Source: Mytilisepta virgata (Eukaryota; Mollusca; Bivalvia; Mytilida; Mytilidae). From it: a stretch of 64,000 nt of DNA. Location: NCBI GenBank assembly GCA_028015205.1, contig CM051513.1:45016841-45080840 (forward strand), read 5' to 3'. This document shows positions 32,130-44,928 of this stretch, one piece after another (the stretch's first letter is position 1; every line of letters starts with the position of its first letter). The notes beneath the pieces are model-generated. The model was not told where the DNA came from. It searched no databases and saw only the letters and a list, made by a program, of their open reading frames with translations. A program made the position numbers and the translations under genes.

Positions 32130-33275
32130 GTTAATAGCAACATACCATGTTGATGTGCATATAGACAGATTTTGATTCAATTTTCTTTCTAGGAGTTATG
32201 CACTTTTGAAGTTAACTTAGAATGTTGATCACAATATACTACTGCGACAGTTTGTAAGCGCAACTCCTCATGAAACTTTGTAGTTAATAAACATACTATG
32301 TAGATATGCATCGACGGGATATTTTGATTCAATTTTATTTCTAGGAGTTATGCACCTTTGACCATAGAAGTTTGACCATAATATACTACTTCAAAAGTTT
32401 GTAAGCGCAACTCCTGTTTAAACACAACAGAATTTCATGAAACCTTTTAGGTAATAGGTACATACTATCTAGATATGCATATCGACAGGAGATTTTGATT
32501 CAGTTTTATTTCAAGGAGTTATGCGCATTTGAACTTAGAATTTTGACCATATTATATTACTGCAACAGATTGTGAGCGCAACTGCTATGAAACCACACAG
32601 CAGAATTTCATGAAACTTTGGAGTTCATAAGGACATACTATGTAGATGGGCATATTGGCAAGAGATTTTGATTATTTTTTTTGTAGGAGTTATGCGCCTT
32701 TGAACTTAGAATGTTGACCAACAGACTGTGAGCACAACTCCCCCGAAACCACGCAAACGAATGTCATCAACCTTTGTAATTAATAATGACATACTGTGTA
32801 GATGTGTTTATCGACAGGAGATTTTGATTCATTTTTATTTCTAGGAGTTATGCGCCTTTGAACTTAGAATTTTGACCAAAATATATTACTGCAACAGTTT
32901 GTGAGCGCAACTCCTCTGAAACCACACAACAGAATTTCATGAGACTTTGTAGTTGATAAGGACATACTATGTAGATGTGCATGTCGACTGGAGAGTTTGA
33001 TTCATTTTCATTTCTAGGAGTTATGCGCCTTTGAACTTAGAATTTTGACCAAAATATAACAGAATTTCATGAAACTATGTAATTAATATGGACTACTATG
33101 TAGATGTGCATATCGGCAGGAGATTTTGATTCATTTTTTTTCTAGGCGTTATACGCCTTTGAACTTTGACCATAATAATATTACTGCAACAGTTTGTCAG
33201 CGCAACTCCTCTTAAACAGAATTTCATGAAACTTTGTAGTTAATAAGGACACACTATGTAGATGTGCATATCCAC
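32130..33275. repeat. Tandem array, ~7 units of ~130-175 bp
   Basis: Units are marked by CTAGGAGTTATGCGCCTTTG (near 32192, 32341, 32513, 32686, 32843, 33015, 33144), AACAGAATTTCATGAAACTT, GACATACTATGTAGATGTGC and ATATCGACAGGAGATTTTGA. Divergence between units is moderate. Confidence 0.88.
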
Positions 33276-33509
33276 AAGAATGCTTTATTAGTTGACTTTA
33301 GAGTTTTTGAACTGAGCAATCTGGCGAGATTTTGTTTGCCCAGTGACAATGTGGGGGTATGTGAGCGTGTTCACAAAGGTTCTTTCATTGACCATACTTT
33401 CACCCCTAGATTTCCATTATTTGGACAAATTACCATTTCCTCAGAGATTTCTGCGAAACACTACGTATATGTTCTAGAATAGATAAGAACTTTAGATTTT
33501 GCTATTATA

Positions 33510-33720
33510 CTTCCTATTAAATGACTTTATTTCCCAGTGAACTTGAAATTAAAGAGACCACAGACACGCACATTTCTGCGCTAAAGTTGTACTTACATAT
33601 AGATAATAATGGGCGATTGAAAATGAAAAAAAAATTGTGTTCAATGTATCACGAATTCATTGGCCTAAACGAAGTTTCTATCTCATTTATGAGACTAGAT
33701 ATCTTCAGTTAGAATTCTCG
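33510..33720 (+). pseudogene. PLE-like RT fragment
   Basis: The frame reads SELEIKETTDTHISALKLYL then HIDNNGRLK, corresponding to the EIKDTTD...SYLDLHLDID part of the RT at 29430-30580, in the opposite orientation. Only ~60 residues remain. Confidence 0.6.
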
Positions 33721-35295
33721 TCTTTCTGAAACAGACACCACAGCTGACACGACTCTTCACTGCACCTTTTCCCCACTGACAAGGTGACGGTTGTCCTTTA
33801 CGAAGCAGGACAATCTTACCCTTCCGATGATTACACTCCAGTGTTTAGTGGGAGTTCACATTGATAGTGCTCTAGTTTTTGTGCTGTAATGTCATTTTTG
33901 TTCATATATATAAATATGTTTTTACACATGTATCCTTGTGTCGTTTATTTGTTGTGTTCTATTTTCTTGATATTCTCCGATATTTGTTCCGTTATTATTT
34001 GGCTTATGTAAAGGACCTTACATAGAATAATGCTTCTTCTTCGTAAGCGAAGTGCAATATAATACTACTTTTGACGGGACTGTAACATACTTTCATTCAA
34101 TTGTTTAGTACTAATGCCAACATATCGGCGAGAAAATATTCCAAATACAATCCATAGGTGATAAAGCCTGATCCACAAGGCACGTTTCTGCAATAATAAA
34201 CCAATTTCAATATTTGGAAGTGCCATATCATAACCACCACGCAGACCAAAGCACTTATCGGTTGTGATCAGTAGTATAGTAAGCCATAAATCATCAAATC
34301 AAATAAAACGTTTAACACAAAGCAGGCAAAATTTAAACCTATTTTGACTAAACTATAGATTCATAAAAAGGCACAATAAAAATCATTAAACAAACAAAAA
34401 CAAAACACAGATATGTCTGAAACAAATTGAGTTTAACATATCGACTGCTCGATTTCCTTTGTCTGTACAAATGTAAACAGATGGAGACAAATCGTCTGTT
34501 ACAAACCTCTAGACCCTTCAAGAATTTGTTTTGTTGTTTACGATTGTTTTACCATTAGTGATGCAATTTATGTAACATTAGGTGGTGACTAAATTCTTTT
34601 AAGATTCTTCATACAAACCATGCTAAATGAGTTGTTTCTTATATCAAAAGAATAATGAAAAAACAGATGCATTGTTATTCATAGCAAATCTGTTGTACAT
34701 GATGTAGAATATTTGGTATAAAAATATTTTTCCTTATGTTTGTTATCCTGATATCTTTAGATATTGTTTCAAATTTTTAATCTGTAAAATGATAAATTAT
34801 AAAATCATCAAAATATAAATGAGTTAACATGTATGACAAAAATGTGCGAATCGTTACAACAAATATCGATTAATACTAAGATAAAAGAAATCAATATATG
34901 TTTGGCGACCAAAATTCTAATTCTTTCAACATTTCATACCAAAGATTGTAAGAAATATAAATGTTCTAGTAAATTTTATAGTAATTTGGTTAGGACGAAG
35001 TTAATTTTCATATTGTTGATAAGAAAAAATCCCAATTTTTTCCCCTGCCCTAATTATCTAAAAATGATCAAAACCAAAAAGAGAACACCATTACGTTGTT
35101 TGAAAAAAAAAGAAATTGATGGGCCAGGAAAGATTTACCCATAATCCTTTGCAAATCCACTTTTTGTACAGATTCCGATTCTTTCAGCAAACAAAGGTTT
35201 GTTACGGAAGATAATAATAAGAGCAATCTGTCTTCTCTATTTACATTTAAATCAATAGACGTGGAAAATACATTTTCTTCGGTGACAGGGGAAAT

Positions 35296-35716
35296 CACGT
35301 GGGATTTTCTGTCTTTGATGATAGGGTATATCACGTGGAATATTCTTTGTCTTTGATGATAGGGTAAATCACGTGGAATATTCTTTTTTCTTTGATGACA
35401 GGGGAAATCACGTGAAATATACTTTATTTGGTTACAGGGGATATCACGTGGAGTATACTTTGTCTTTGATGATAGTGTAAATCACGTGGAATATTCTTTG
35501 TCTTTGATGATAGTGTAAATCACGTGGAATATTCTTTGTCTTTGGTGATAGGGTAACTCACGTGGAATATACTATGTCTTTGGTTACAGGAGAAATCACG
35601 TGGAATATTCTTTGTCTTTGGTTACAGGAGAAATCACGTGAAATATTCTTTGTCTTTGATGACAGGGGAAATCACGTGGAATTTACTTTGTCTTTGGTTA
35701 TAGCGGAAATCACGTG
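35296..35716. repeat. 38-bp tandem array with a CACGTG E-box in every unit (12 units)
   Basis: CACGTG starts at 35296, 35332, 35370, 35409, 35445, 35483, 35521, 35559, 35597, 35635, 35673 and 35711, i.e. at 36-39 bp, settling to exactly 38. Each unit has AAATCACGTGGAATATTC followed by TTTGTCTTTG and a variable GATGATAGGGG/GGTTACAGGAG. CACGTG is the palindromic site of Myc/Max, USF and MITF-type bHLH-ZIP factors. Confidence 0.92.
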
Positions 35717-35999
35717 GAATATACCTTGTCTCTGATGATAGGGGAAATCCATCTTTCGAAAGAAACTAGTTCTTCATTATAAAACTCTCTGTAAAGTCTC
35801 GACAAGGTGTCAACTCACAACTTAAAGCTAGACCAAGACGACCATGAAAATCAACATTAACCATACAACTTGTTGTTTATCGAAAACAATGCATTACTAA
35901 ATCGAATAGACCAGTTAATTTTATCAAATGACATTGCTAAAGGAAAAGGCTCAAAACATAACATACCTGCGATTCACCTTGGGATTAACCAATACAATA

Positions 36000-36215
36000 T
36001 TGATTGATTGATTGTTTGCTTAATGCCAAGTGGCAAATATTTCATGCTTCTGCAGGTAGAGAATCAGGTCAACAATTTATCAAACAATTCAAATAGGGTC
36101 ACAACGGGTCACAAGGGGATTCAATTTTGATTGCCATTATAAAAGGCTGGATGGGTCGGTCAATATAGCCTTCTGTAGCGGCCGTTAGTGCACTAACGAA
36201 AACTACAGAAGGGAC
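36000..36215 (+). repeat. R2 repeat inside duplication copy 1
   Basis: TTGATTGATTGATTGTTTGC, TTAATGCCAAGTGGCAAATA and CCTTCTGTAGCGGCCGTTAG. The same insertion is at 38098-38320, so it predates the duplication. Confidence 0.8.
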
Positions 36216-37494
36216 ATTTAGCAACATAGACACAACGGGGCGTTCTGCAAAATTTTTGAAAACTAAAAATATCCTTGAAAATTCCTAGAAAATTCCTTGA
36301 ATTTCAAGTCAGGAAAAGAGTGGGGACCCTGCGCTGGGTAAGTATTTAGAATTATTAATTCATAAGAAATAAAAATGACGTGAACCCCCATCACTCACTC
36401 ACGCTCAAACTAATGGAGACTCGTTTGTACATTGTTATGATATTGGAATTATTATACTTATTTATCTTGGCCCAATTTGTTTTGTGTGGCCTTATAACAT
36501 GTACAATATGCTTACATAATACTTATAGTTGTTTACCAAATAATGTTATAACTGTGCAGTTTACATAGAATAATGCTTCTTTTTCGTAAGCGAAGTGCAA
36601 TATAAGACTATTTCTGACAGGACTGTAACATTACTTTCATTGTTTAGTACTAATGCCTACATATCGGCGAGAAAATATTCCAAATACAATCCATAGGTGA
36701 TAAAGCCTGATCCACAAAAAGACACGTTTCTGCAATAATAAACCAACTTCAATATTTGGAAGTGCCATATCATAACCACCATGCAGACCAAAGCACTTAT
36801 CGGTTGTGATTAGTAGTATAGAAAGCCATAAATCATCAAATCAAATAATACATTTAACACAAAAAATTGAAACCTATTTTGACTAAACTATAGATTCATA
36901 AAAAGGCACAATAAAAATCATTAAACAAACAAAAACAAAACACAGATATGTCTGAAACAAATTGAGTTTAACATATCGACTGCACGATTTCCTTTGTCTG
37001 TACAAATGTAAACAGATGGAGACAAATCGTCTGTTACAAACCTCTATACCCTTCAAGAATTTGTTTTCTTATTTACGATTGTTTTACCATTAGTGATGTA
37101 ATTTATGTAAAATTAGGTGCTGACTAAATTCTTTTAAGATTCGTCGTAAAAACCATGAATAATGAAAAACAGATGCATTGTAATTCATCGCAAATCTGTT
37201 GTACATGATGTAGAATATTTGGTATAAAAATATTTTTCCTCATATTGATTATCCTGATAGCTTTAGATATTGTTTCAAATTCTGGATCTGTAGAATGATA
37301 AATTATAAAATCATCAAAATATAAATGAGTTAACATGTATGACAAAAATGTGCGACTCGCTACAACAAATATCGATTAATACTAAGATAAAAGAAATCAA
37401 TATATATTTGGCGACCAAAATTCTAATTCTTTCAACAATTCATACCAAAGATTGTAAGCAATGTAAATGTTCTAGTAGATTTTATAGTGTAAAT

Positions 37495-37766
37495 CACGTG
37501 GAATATTCTTTGTCTTTGATGATAGTGTAAATCACGTGGCATATTCTTTGTCTTTCGTGATAGGGTTAATCACGTGGAATTTTCTTTTTCTTTGATAATA
37601 GGGTAACTCAAGTGGAATATACTTTGTCTTTGGTTACAGGAGAAATCACGTGGAATATTCTTTGTCTTTGGTTACAGGAGAAATCACGTGAAATATTCTT
37701 TGTCTTTGATGACAGGGGAAATCACGTGGAATTTACTTTGTCTTTGGTTATAGCGGAAATCACGTG
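37495..37766. repeat. E-box array, duplicated copy (7 intact, 1 mutated)
   Basis: CACGTG at 37495, 37533, 37571, 37647, 37685, 37723 and 37761; the unit at ~37609 has CAAGTG. The last four units match copy 1's last four almost base for base. Confidence 0.92.
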
Positions 37767-38097
37767 GAATATACCTTGTCTCTGATGATAGGGGAAATCC
37801 ATCTTTCGAAAGAAACTAGTTCTTCATTATAAAATCTCGACAAGGTGTCAACTCACAACTTAAAGCTAGACCTAGACGACCATGAACATCAGTATTAACC
37901 ACACAACTTGTTGTTTATCGAAAACAATGCATTACTAAATCGAACAGAATAACCTCTTGCTCAAGTTTCTCAGCCAACTGAAATGCTGTGCACAATTTTT
38001 GCATAAAGACCAGTTAATTTTATCAAATGACATTGCTAAAGGAAAAGGCTCAAAACATAACATACCTGCGATTCACCTTGGGATTAACCAATACAAT

Positions 38098-38320
38098 ATT
38101 GATTGATTGTTTGTTTGCTTAATGCCAAGTGGCAAATATTTCATGCTTCTGCAGGTAGATAATCAGTTCAACAATTTATCAAACAATTCAAATAGGGTTG
38201 GAACGGGTCACAAGGGGGATCCAATTTTGATTGCCATTATAAAATGCTGGATGGGTCGGTTAATATAGCCTTCTGTAGCGGCCGTTATTGCACTAACGAA
38301 AACTACAGAAGGGACATTTA
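38098..38320 (+). repeat. R2 repeat inside duplication copy 2
   Basis: Same position and sequence as 36000-36215. Confidence 0.8.
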
Positions 38321-38667
38321 GCAACATAGACACAATGGGGCGTTCTGCAAAATTTTTGAAAACTAAAAATATCCTTGAAAATTCCTAGAAAATTCCTTGA
38401 ATTTCAAGTCAGGAAAAGAGTGGGGACCCTGCGCTGGGTAAGTATTTAGAATTATTAATTCATAAGAAATAAAAATGATGTGAACCCCCATCACTCACTC
38501 ACGCTCAAACTAATATTTTGGAGACTCGTTTGTACATTGTTATGATATTGGAATTATTATATTTATTTATCTTGGCCCAATTTGCTTTGTGTGGCCTTAT
38601 CAAATGTACAATATGCTTACATAATACTTATAGTTGTTTCCCAAATAATGTTATAACTGCAGTTTAG

Positions 38668-39393
38668 AAATCACTGGAACAATAATAGATACTGATGGAA
38701 TGATTAGAACTTTCTATTGGACTTACATAATAATTCTGGAATGATCATAATTTGGATTCCCGCAACAGTGTCGAGAAGAATTCCCGATAGAGAAAAGGCA
38801 AAGGATCGGACATTTATATTTTAAACAGTTAAGTTGGCATTTCATTTTGTGTAATATTTTTTTGTAATATTTTTTGTAAACTTGTATATAATAAATCTTG
38901 TTAAATTCTATTATTGATTTGTGTCTTTTGTTGGCTACAATTAAAAGGTGATTTCTGGCCCTAACAACATACATGTAGTGATGCAGCGTTTACTATTTTT
39001 AAAAGCTTAAGTGAGGCATGAGGGTTAAGGAAAAATATGAAGCACAGGAACTGTTACAATTACGGTTTACAAAATTTAAACATGGGAAAGATTCCTCAAA
39101 AGAAAATCGAGCTAATTTTCTCCCCAGCCTCATTCTCAGCAGAGGTAAGAAATACATACACCTTGCAAAGAACCCTTAAGGAACATTTAAGTTTTACAGT
39201 TGTTAGTAGTATATAGGGATAGTTATCATTTGTGATGGTAGTGGTGGTGCCGGATATGACGTCACCGGAACTGGAAATGACGTTACTGGAACCGTAAGTG
39301 ATCGAAAGTGTTTTGCGCGGATGCGCAATCGAAAGTGATGGGTTTTCCCGCAATTTTTCTTGACTCTGAAAACTCTTTTGCTAAGACTCTGAT
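38668..39393. other. No gene seen
   Basis: Just before the next array, 39240-39330 contains ATGACGTCACCGGAACTGG / ATGACGTTACTGGAACCG, a short direct repeat with CRE-like TGACGTCA. Confidence 0.35.
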
Positions 39394-40068
39394 GTGTCCG
39401 TACTGCTCATCGCTGCTCTTTTCTTGCTCATCGCTGATTTTCTCTTGCTCTTCGCTCCTCTTCTCTTGCTCATCTCTTGCTTATGGCTGCTCTTCTCTTG
39501 CTCATCGCTGCTCAGCCCTGCTCTCATTTTCATCATTGCTCCTCTTCAATGCTCATCCCTGATCTTCTCTTACTCATCACTGCTCGTGTCTTCCTCTGTT
39601 TTGCCCTACACTGCTCTTCTCTTGCTTATCGCTGCTCATCTCTTGCTTATCGCTGCTTTTCGCTGCTCAACTCTTGCTCTTCGCTGCTCTACTCTTACTC
39701 ATCTCTTCCTCCGTGCTGCTTTTCGCTCCTCTTCTCTTGCATGACCGGAATTTGGATTGGCTTATCTCTCTGTTTCCCGCGCATTTCATTATTGGTCGTC
39801 TCTGGCTCTGTTATCGGTCTGTATAGGGTCAGGGTCTCGTGTGAAGTCTCATCCTTGCTCCTCGCATCTCTTCTCTTGCTCCGTACTGCTCATCGCTCTT
39901 CTCTTACTCTGTGCTGCCCATCGCTGCTCTTCGCTGCTTATCTCTTGATCTGTGCTGCTCTTCGCTGCTCATTTCTTGCTCTGTTGGTCTTCTTTTGCTC
40001 GGTGCTAATCATCGCAGCTCATGCCTGCTCTTCTCTTACTCATCGCTGCTCTTCGTCGCTCGTCTTGC
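39394..40068. repeat. CTCTTGCTCATCGCTGCT-type low-complexity tandem array
   Basis: Short units of 12-24 bp built from CTCTTGCTCATCGCTG / CTCTTCGCTGCT are reiterated, with a ~110-bp non-repeat interruption (39745-39855). Several leucine/serine/cysteine-rich frames (39308-39562, 39394-39744, 39477-40151, 39911-40411) stay open across it; their composition follows from the repeat and I do not call them genes. Confidence 0.85.
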
Positions 40069-40255
40069 TTACTCTTCCGAAGCACCTGAGTCTACTTCCG
40101 GTTTTTGGTGGGGTCCATGTTGTTCATATGTTTTTAGTTTTTTTATTGTAGTGCATGTATTGTTTTGGTCTTGTCTTCGTTGTTCCCCGGAGTTTGTCAG
40201 TTGTTACGATTTTTCTCCCCTTCGAATATCCCTTTGGTATTTCTTGACTTTACTT
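40069..40255 (+). repeat. PLE-like element 3' UTR fragment
   Basis: CTTCCGAAGCACCTGAGTCT, GGTGGGGTCCATGTTGTTCA, CCGGAGTTTGTCAGTTGTTA and TTGGTATTTCTTGACTTTAC match the 3' region of the RT elements at 29430, 46597 and 53695. It directly abuts the CTCTTGCTC array. Confidence 0.8.
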
Positions 40256-42466
40256 TGTAGAGGACCATCTAAGCAGCATTCGTGCAAAGTAGAAATTCAT
40301 TTGGTCCTGTGGTTTCTGACAAGATGTTTTAAAATTTCAGCCAAATCAGAACACATTAACCGACGGACGCAAAGTGATGGTAAAATCTCACCCTGGCATT
40401 TAGCCAGTTGAGCTAGAAAGGAGGGGTTATATGACCCCCGATTCTTATCCATTTCGTTCCAAATCGGAAGTTACTATCCTAAAACAATAAGAGGGGATAT
40501 GTAAATAAAATTGGAGATGTGTTGTCTTACATGGGTCACTGTTGGGGCAAAATCATAAAGATATAAAGATGGGTATTTTTGTGCCATTTTCGTCAACATA
40601 ATACATGTGTATGATAACAGATATGTATTTGGCCAATTTTCGGAGAATCCTGCTTTCATTGTTGGGCAATTATGTAAATTTGGGTCCAGTTTTTTCCCCC
40701 ACATGGTCATATCTATTCCCAAAAATTAAGGTAGTTTTCTTATATGAAACTGCTCTCCATTAAATCTAAATTTATTATTTCTATTAAGAAAAGAAGTGTT
40801 TATTAAGTCGAATATGGTATATACATGTATATGCACAAAATTTCTTGTGATGTGTTGATGAAGGCGACTATTTCATGATATTTTTATTTAGGCAAATTAA
40901 AACAGACTGATGCCTTTTCTGGAAAATAAATGTTTCAGAGAGAACTACGTTTTACCACTGCATATATCTAATGCTAATAGATTTCTTCTTTTAAAGATTT
41001 CATACTACAGCTTCAAGAAACGCACAGAATAGACATGACTTAGTTTAATGCCCTAAAATATAGTTAAACGTTGACTTTATCCAACACTCAGGCTATTGGA
41101 TTTTTTGTCAGAATTGACAGGAAAAAAGTGTGCAAGTTTTGTAAACCTTGCTTCGTTCACCCAGTTCATCTGAAGGCCACACGAATTTGAATTTTAGTTT
41201 TTTGGATTTGCTCGCTCCAATTTTCTGTAATGTCAATTTTAAATGAATTAAAAAAAATGCCGAATTAATTCATAAATGTTGAAATACCGCCTCAAATTAT
41301 TCACTTTCTTAAAAAATAAAATAACTGTTTTCTCTCTTCTAAAATTTTGTAAAAATCAAGCATTTTCAGAAATAAAGTTATGTGCCTCTTCCAAGTTTTC
41401 CCTTCCATTTGGTGTGGGCTATTTGTCAGAAATACTCCTTGGAAGGTCCTGACCAAGTACTGTTACTTTCACGACAGTTGACCATCTAACTTCACTACCA
41501 CAGAACATAATAAAATGAATATGTTAATCGAAGGGAATGTATTACACCCATACAAGGATAGAAATACAATTAAAAACAGATAATAGAGCCTAAAAAACTG
41601 GAGCCATGTATGGTTCTCGGGAAAGATAAGCATATTTTGCTCTATATATGGAACCTTTCTTATTAATATAAAAGTTTAAATTAAAACTGTAATACAAGAT
41701 ATTTTATTGAACTAATCACAATGCCCAAACGTTGAGCTGCAAAATCATACATTATATACAGCGTTCCCCTCCTGGAAGGCCACTCCATTTTGCTTCAGAG
41801 GGGGGCTTCTCTACAACACAAATGATTTGATTGATTAGATACACATATATCAACATTAAGGATTACGATTCAATGTTAAACCTATGGAAATTTATGGCTT
41901 TATTATTCAGAATTTATGAAGTAGATATGAATAATTATGCATGCACTCCTACCACTTATATCTGATAAAAATATCTTACTTAGCAGATATTTGATGAGAA
42001 CGATGTAAACAATGGCTGGCGGATCAAGTAGACCCTATTGAATATACGGGTCTGCTCGGATGACCTTCAACTGCAACACATATTTCGCTAACATTTTTTT
42101 TAAAACAAAAATTGTAGAATTGAGTGCATGCATAAACATTTAAGTTAACCAGGTACGAATTTTGAATAAAAAGAGTAAGCAATAAAGGCTATGCATTTCC
42201 TACAAAATTTCCACAGGTTTAACATTAGATCGTAAAAGGGAACACTTAAATACTAATAAAAAACACTTCAAAGAAAAACAAATATGGGTGCAAGGTGAGC
42301 AACTCCAATCAACTCCATATATGTTTAAATTGAATAGCCGTTACTTGTTTCTTTGATTTCAAAACTTGGCATTTCCAAGGCATATTCTGCACTGTTTGAC
42401 ATGATATCACCTGACAATAAATTATATGATATAAATAAATTCATTCTTTTTCAGGACAGGAACCAG
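40256..42466. other. AT-rich, no gene supported
   Basis: No exon chain, TIR pair or tandem structure was recognised, apart from a GTGGCCTTCAG / GAAGGCCAC-type motif near 41173 and 41778 that may mark repeat ends. Confidence 0.35.
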
Positions 42467-42551
42467 TTCAAATAGTGTCGCAGTGTTCAAATAGTGTAGC
42501 AGTGTTCAAGTACTGTCGCAGTCTTCAAGTAATGTTGCAGTGTTCAAATAG
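42467..42551. repeat. 19-bp tandem repeat, ~4.5 units
   Basis: TTCAAATAGTGTCGCAGTG-type units in direct succession with a few substitutions. Confidence 0.85.
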
Positions 42552-42859
42552 AGTTTCTTCACCTTTAAAATTCATTGGTAGTTTTATCTGTCTAAGGTTA
42601 CATTTTCCAGAATATTGTTTGCTCTGTCCTTTGTCGTAAGACGACATACAATTTGACATTTTTATGTATAATTATGATAATAAATTCACACAATATATGT
42701 TTACCTTCCTTGTAAAGGTTAATGTATAAACATATTACAATTTGTATTTTAAATGTGTCGTCAGACATCAAAAGAGAACGATTGCCTCGTTGGTTTATGT
42801 ACGGACTGATTGCATGTTTTTGGGTTGACGTCAAGAGAAATGTTTTTTGGTTTGGCCAT

Positions 42860-43015
42860 AATGATTGATTGATTAAATAGTGTAAAATATTGTAAAATTC
42901 GGTTGCCAGCAACCTTTGTAAACAAGTTCTTTATATTGTTGACTGTGTAGTACTGACAAATAATGTCGGACTTATCTACACAGTCAATTAAAAGATGTTA
43001 AATACTATGTCGGCA
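42860..43015 (+). repeat. Dispersed repeat R7, copy 1
   Basis: CGGTTGCCAGCAACCTTTGT, TGTTGACTGTGTAGTACTGA and CAAATAATGTCGGACTTATC recur at 63330-63445. CAGCAACC preceded by GGTTGCC forms a small palindrome. Confidence 0.75.
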
Positions 43016-44928
43016 ATTGTAATTGTATTTCGATGTTCTTCATATTTTTGGCTCTATAACATATTAAAAAATCATCAACATAAATAGAGCCTTTAACATT
43101 CTTTTGTCTATGATGAGAATAAATTTATCCATAAATAATTTTTTTTATTCTCGGTATGTAATTCAACCGTTAATAAATTCGGGTAATTAGGAGAGATGTC
43201 AGGTTGGATATTGCCAGCAAATAAAGCCCAAGACCAACTTAATATTTATGCTGAGAGAATTACGGTCTCTAACCGGACATTTGATTTAATTACACATTCC
43301 GACCCAGTTTCGTCCTGTATTTTTAATTATGTGTATATTACAGTAACCTTTATGAAAATATTTCGTTCTTATGAATCTTAGGATGTTGCAAACAAAACTC
43401 GTTATTTTTGTCATTTAATTTATTTATTTCAGTCACTGACTATTGTTTTCTGGTGACAAATATTACATGCGATCTTCAGTAGAACCTATTTAACAATATA
43501 TACATGTAATTGAGGGTGTGGGACACGAAGGATGACGAATTTTGGCTGCCACTGAAAAAAATGAAGAGAGAGAGAAAATGTAGAATTCTTTACAGGCAAC
43601 CAGCATGTCTTCCTCGACTCACTTTAAATATCCGAGAGTTATGAATTTTATACGTATGTCTATAGTACCAAGATTAACAATTTTCTTTTATTTGCAAACA
43701 AGCATTTGCTAGTTTTGAAATTCTTATAAGTAAACAACATATTCTCTCAGTATATCGGTTTTATTATGTATATCATTGATAGCTGTATAACATCATTGAG
43801 AATAAGCTGTACTTCTGGTCACTAATTATTTCTTTCTTCGTACTTGTTTGATTTTCCTTTTTATGATGATCAAATCTGACCATAATTTATTGATTTATTT
43901 TAAATTTACTTACAGATCAAATACTAAGAAAAATATAAAATCACAACATATTTCATAAAACACGCAAAACATATGTTAACACAGCTATTTCCGTTTTAAG
44001 TCTGAGTGACTAAGGAACAACACACATCCTGAGGGTAAAATTCTTGTGGCGACATATACATAAAGATAGGCCATTCATGTTCTATTACTTGTTTCGGTTA
44101 AACCTACGTATTAAGAGTCGTAAATTACGTAATTGCTTTAAGGTGGTAAGGTAAAAAATCTACCATATTTAGATTTGCATAACATTTTGAATACATTTAG
44201 CTTTTACTGAATTATAAAATAAAAAATGGGGGTCATAGTCCTTATTGTCTGGCATTATGGTCTTAAAAATTACGGTCTCGCGGAAAATTTACATAGACAT
44301 AACGTAGAATGACACATTTTAAAAGCATCGTAATCGTTTAATCAAGGAAATGAAATGCTAAATATTTAAAGATTTTGATCAACAACTAACATAATATTGT
44401 AACGGTATTTGGTATGAAGAAAAATAGGGTCACCGTTCTTGTTTTTAGAGAAACTGACTTGAAAATGGTATCGACGGGAAAAATGAATATGCTTTGACGC
44501 CTTCATATTGTGACGTTACTACGTTATGACTTAACCTCAACTCATAGAGTGAACTGGTGCAAATATAAGATTTGAAATGTGCTATTAAACTTAATTTTTA
44601 AGACTATTCACAGATAATTAAATAAAAATGTACTTTTGTAAATCAAGAAATTATTGCATGTACTTCTATGGAGGTTTGAATTATAGCATTTCTCATTCTG
44701 TCGAATATATCGGATTGATAAACACATCATATAAATTTCTGAATTAACAGTATTCGTTTGTATATCTATTATGAATAGAATTTTGTCAATTATCACCTGC
44801 ATTATTAAATTCTGTATAGAATTAACTACATCTGAATTACTAATTTTAAACCTTCATTTGGCGAAGAATTCGAAGACACGTTGAATAACCGCACGTCATT
44901 GCATGATTCGCTTCTTTTATATGCAGAT
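43016..44928. other. No gene supported
   Basis: The frame at 43196-43381 and minus frame 44608-44802 lack family or splice support. A fragment resembling R2 (CACTGACTATTGTTTTCTGG) is near 43434. Confidence 0.35.

Larger units (their letters stand above)
34022..36558. repeat. Segmental duplication, copy 1
   Basis: Starts TTACATAGAATAATGCTTCT and ends ATAACTGTGCAGT; the next base begins copy 2 with the same start. Blocks such as ACTAATGCCAACATATCGGC, GATAAAGCCTGATCCACAAG and GTGGGGACCCTGCGCTGGGT recur in order in copy 2. It contains the long E-box array and an R2 repeat. No gene was identified; frames at 34833-35144 and 36380-36568 are duplicated non-coding sequence. Confidence 0.88.
36559..38667. 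repeat. Segmental duplication, copy 2
   Basis: High similarity to copy 1 over its whole length. Relative to copy 1 it lacks ~490 bp (34984-35475, the sequence before and the first units of the E-box array) and has 63 bp extra at ~37946-38008 (GAATAACCTCTTGCTCAAG...). Confidence 0.88.

Noticed and set aside
35296..35716. CRISPR-like regular repeats
   Set aside because: The 38-bp units are directly adjacent with no unique spacers, and the genome is eukaryotic.
39477..40411. Long open frames of 116-224 residues
   Set aside because: They lie in a low-complexity CTCTTGCTCATCGCTG array that is open in several frames at once; composition (L, S, A, C) follows from the repeat.
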